Positions 5,342 through 6,432 of a stretch of DNA of 6,432 nucleotides are shown here, piece after piece (positions within the stretch are counted from its first letter, which is position 1; each line of letters opens with the position of its first letter). The position numbers and the translations under genes are program-made. The DNA lies in the NCBI GenBank assembly GCA_026390045.1, contig JAPLGR010000219.1:1-6432 (forward strand), read 5' to 3'. The notes beneath the pieces are model-generated. The model was given only the letters and a program-made list of their open reading frames with translations, was not told the DNA's origin and searched no databases. This DNA comes from Chloroflexota bacterium. GTDB lineage: Bacteria > Chloroflexota > Anaerolineae > Anaerolineales > E44-bin32.

Positions 5342-5481
5342 AAGTTGTTGAGCACCGTGCTGAACATGTTGCCCACGGCGGTGCCGAAGAGCGCCACAAG
5401 CACGATGACCACGACCCCCACGAGCAGGATGATCAAAGCATATTCGACCAGACCCTGCCCACGGGGCGCCCAATGATACAT
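5338..5481 (-). CDS. Flp/Fap-type pilin, small class III prepilin
   Basis: The short - strand frame encodes 47 residues. MYHWAPRG is a brief leader ending in G8, followed by QGLVEYALIILLVGVVVIVL: glycine before the cleavage point, glutamate at +5 and tyrosine at +6 of the mature chain, then an uninterrupted hydrophobic helix (about 15-32) and a G-T-A-V-G-N-M-F-S-T tail. This is the Flp prepilin signature. The predicted mature peptide is 39 residues, cut by a TadV/CpaA-type peptidase and assembled by Tad machinery, none of which is in the window. Only a G-run (5487-5492) serves as a possible ribosome site, and it can pair with CCC across a TTCG loop. ATG 5481 is chosen because it gives the typical short leader. 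The stop (5340-5338) shares CTAG with the glycosyltransferase stop. Confidence 0.85.
   Translation of the reverse strand: MYHWAPRGQGLVEYALIILLVGVVVIVLVALFGTAVGNMFSTVLNNF
5346..5366. repeat. Inverted repeat just past the glycosyltransferase stop, inside the pilin gene
   Basis: Bases 5346-5354 pair with 5358-5366 around a CCG loop, eight of nine pairs being complementary (5350/5362 mismatch). It starts 5 nt after the glycosyltransferase stop and lies within the last codons of the opposing pilin gene. No T-run follows on either strand, so it is at best a weak convergent terminator; it could also be a coincidence of coding sequence. Confidence 0.35.
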
Positions 5482-5595
5482 AAATGCCCCCCGAAGGGAT
5501 GGATAGAAGTCTCAAAGACGGCCTAAGGGTATGGGACCTTCTTCCTACGTGCAATAGCCCTTTGGAGCCACGGGAACCGCCCGCACCCGCCACGG

Positions 5596-5657
5596 GTAAG
5601 GGTCGCCCTGCGCTCGAGCGCCAGAGTAACGGGAATCGGGCGGATCGGCGACCTTAC
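5596..5657. repeat. Long-spaced inverted repeat upstream of the EthD gene
   Basis: GTAAGGGTCGCC (5596-5607) is the reverse complement of GGCGACCTTAC (5647-5657) apart from one extra G. The arms are about 50 bp apart centre to centre, close to five helical turns. The right arm overlaps the first bases of the probable -10 box of the EthD gene. The arrangement could be a pair of regulator sites or the stem of a structure. The 205-bp gap 5482-5686 holds no other gene that I can see. Confidence 0.5.
5610..5621. repeat. 12-bp perfect palindrome
   Basis: GCGCTCGAGCGC is identical to its reverse complement. It lies between the arms of the longer inverted repeat and about 46-57 bp before the predicted EthD start site, where an activator or repressor dimer could bind. 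No regulator is identified. Confidence 0.45.
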
Positions 5658-5660
5658 AAT
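5655..5660 (+). promoter_or_regulatory. Probable -10 box for the EthD/M23 pair
   Basis: TACAAT matches TATAAT at five of six positions and predicts a start near 5667. That gives a leader of about 20 nt containing AAGGGTGG (5672-5679) before the TTG start. No convincing -35 is found 16-18 bp upstream, so an activator may be needed. Confidence 0.5.
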
Positions 5661-5686
5661 CAACTAACGAGAAGGGTGGCTTCCGC

Positions 5687-6019
5687 TTGCACAAGCTGAT
5701 TCTGGTCTTCAGACCGCCAGCCGATCCGACGACCTTCGAGCGCCGATGGAGTGAGGAATTCGTGCCTGTGGCGGAGCGCATGCCTGGGCTGCGGCGTGTC
5801 TCGGTGGCGCGTGCCTACGGAGGGCCGTCAGGGCCATCGGAGGTCTACCGGGTGCATGAGTTCTTCTTCGATGACGAACAGGCGCTCCGGCGGGCCATGA
5901 CCTCACCCGAAGGCCAGCAGGCGGGCCGGGCGCTGATGGGATTCGCTGCCAGCCAGGTAAGCCTGACCTTCGCCGAGCACCTCGAGGAGGAGCGGCCTCT
6001 CCCCGGCCGAGCCGGGTGA
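5687..6019 (+). CDS. EthD family protein (dimeric alpha-beta barrel)
   Basis: The 110-residue product begins with a beta strand (KLILVFRPP), then the ADPTTFERRWSEEFVPVAERM helix region (12-32) and PGLRRVSVARAYGG (33-46). F-F-F-D-D-E-Q-A-L-R-R-A-M-T-S-P-E-G-Q (59-77) follows, which is the characteristic D-x-x-A-x-x-x-A-x-x-S-x-E-G segment of EthD/ferredoxin-like barrels. EthD was first found with ethyl tert-butyl ether degradation genes, but most members have no assigned reaction, and substrate is unknown here. The start is TTG 5687, supported by AAGGGTGG with a 7-nt spacer; the first ATG in frame is too far inside the domain. The C-terminus overlaps a possible GTG start of the next gene (GTGA at 6016-6019). 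It is oriented away from the pilin gene. Confidence 0.82.
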   Translation: MHKLILVFRPPADPTTFERRWSEEFVPVAERMPGLRRVSVARAYGGPSGPSEVYRVHEFFFDDEQALRRAMTSPEGQQAGRALMGFAASQVSLTFAEHLEEERPLPGRAG

Positions 6020-6060
6020 CCTGTGGCTCCCACTCGTCCTCGCACTTCCCCGCCGCGCCG

Positions 6061-6432
6061 ATGACCGTCCGCTTGCGACCCTCCCGCCCCCGGCGGCTCT
6101 CGGTCAGCACGCTGGTGACCCTGGGGATCATCGTTGCGGTGGCCGCCGTCGCGGCGTTCATCGCCTATCGAACCATGCGGCCCTCCGCGGATCGGCTGGT
6201 AAGGCTGCGCCAGTACTGGGCGGATCCGGCGAGTCACGTAGCATGGACCATCCATGCAGGATCCACATGCGGGCATGCGCCGTTCGTGATGCCAACCGAT
6301 GGGCTGATCGGGTTCCTGTGGGATGACTCGTTCTACCCGGGCCATCGCCACCAGGGGCTGGACATCTTCGGCCCGACCGGCCCCGACGGGCTCGACCAGA
6401 CTCCGGTGGTGGCCGCCTACGACGGATACCTG
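6061..6432 (+). CDS. M23 family metallopeptidase, N-terminal part (runs off the window)
   Basis: The 124 codons seen begin with a basic N-terminus (R4, R6, R9, R11, R12) and one hydrophobic helix (about 15-36), a membrane anchor or uncleaved signal. After a linker, FVMPTDGLIGFLWDD (75-89) and GHRHQGLDIFG (94-104) carry the H-x-G-x-D zinc motif of M23/LytM peptidases (H97, D101). TPVVAAYDGYL (114-124) matches the P-V-x-A-x-x-D-G strand. The remaining HxH zinc ligands would lie past the window end, so it cannot be said whether the enzyme is complete; active members cut peptidoglycan cross-bridges. ATG 6061 has no visible ribosome site. An in-frame GTG at 6016, overlapping the EthD stop, is an alternative start that adds 15 residues and would couple the two genes. 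Confidence 0.85.
   Translation, partial: MTVRLRPSRPRRLSVSTLVTLGIIVAVAAVAAFIAYRTMRPSADRLVRLRQYWADPASHVAWTIHAGSTCGHAPFVMPTDGLIGFLWDDSFYPGHRHQGLDIFGPTGPDGLDQTPVVAAYDGYL

Noticed and set aside
5482..5496. Ribosome-site-hiding hairpin (CCC-TTCG-GGG) before the pilin start
   Set aside because: Only three G-C pairs plus one wobble; too small to claim regulation, so it is mentioned only in the gene entry.
5482..5660. Riboswitch (for example cyclic-di-GMP) in the pilin leader
   Set aside because: I looked for conserved cores such as the GEMM-type elements on both strands and saw none. The repeats are better described as plain inverted repeats.
1..6432. tRNA genes, rRNA, CRISPR array, insertion-sequence ends or a phage module
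   Set aside because: No cloverleaf, regularly spaced repeats, transposase or terminal inverted repeats were seen; the only mobile element is the intron end.

Overview
The window is visibly GC-rich, gene-dense bacterial chromosome with short or overlapping gene junctions. The gene types are an S2P-like M50 protease, an HD protein, a TyrA-like dehydrogenase, DUF951, an MGDG-synthase-like glycosyltransferase, a tiny Flp-type pilin and an EthD protein. Together they fit Chloroflexota best (Anaerolineae or relatives). That placement is an inference from gene content and protein style; there is no rRNA or other phylogenetic marker here.

Layout. Bases 1-203 are the 3' end of a group II intron on the + strand: the last codons of its reverse transcriptase/maturase, then RNA domains V and VI. 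It stops 29 bp short of the end of the opposing gene kbl. From 3923 down to 233 five genes run on the - strand: M50 protease (3923-3282), HD protein (3285-2767), TyrA-like NAD-binding protein (2757-1780), GIY-YIG protein (1706-1416) and kbl (1423-233). The first three form a tight unit (4-bp overlap, then a 9-bp gap). The last two form a second unit (8-bp overlap) with its own promoter, which appears to make a leaderless mRNA.

At 3924-3981 two extended -10 promoters lie back to back so closely that each occupies the -35 position of the other. One drives the - strand protease unit and the other drives a + strand pair, DUF951 (3982-4191) and a GT28/MGDG-synthase-like glycosyltransferase (4184-5341). 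The glycosyltransferase converges on a 47-codon Flp-type pilin gene (5481-5338, - strand), and the two stop codons share one CTAG. The 205-bp gap 5482-5686 holds inverted repeats and a -10 box for an EthD-family gene (5687-6019, TTG start). An M23 metallopeptidase gene (6061 onward) follows and runs off the window.

How the genes relate. Several products are expected at the membrane or envelope: the intramembrane protease, the lipid-type glycosyltransferase, the pilin and the M23 peptidase. Kbl is a standalone threonine/glycine catabolic enzyme with no tdh partner in view. I do not see a complete new defence or biosynthetic system. The least routine items are the interlocked divergent promoters, the leaderless GIY-YIG/kbl transcript, the TyrA-like protein without the usual catalytic histidines, the solitary pilin with shared stop, and the structured region upstream of the EthD gene.
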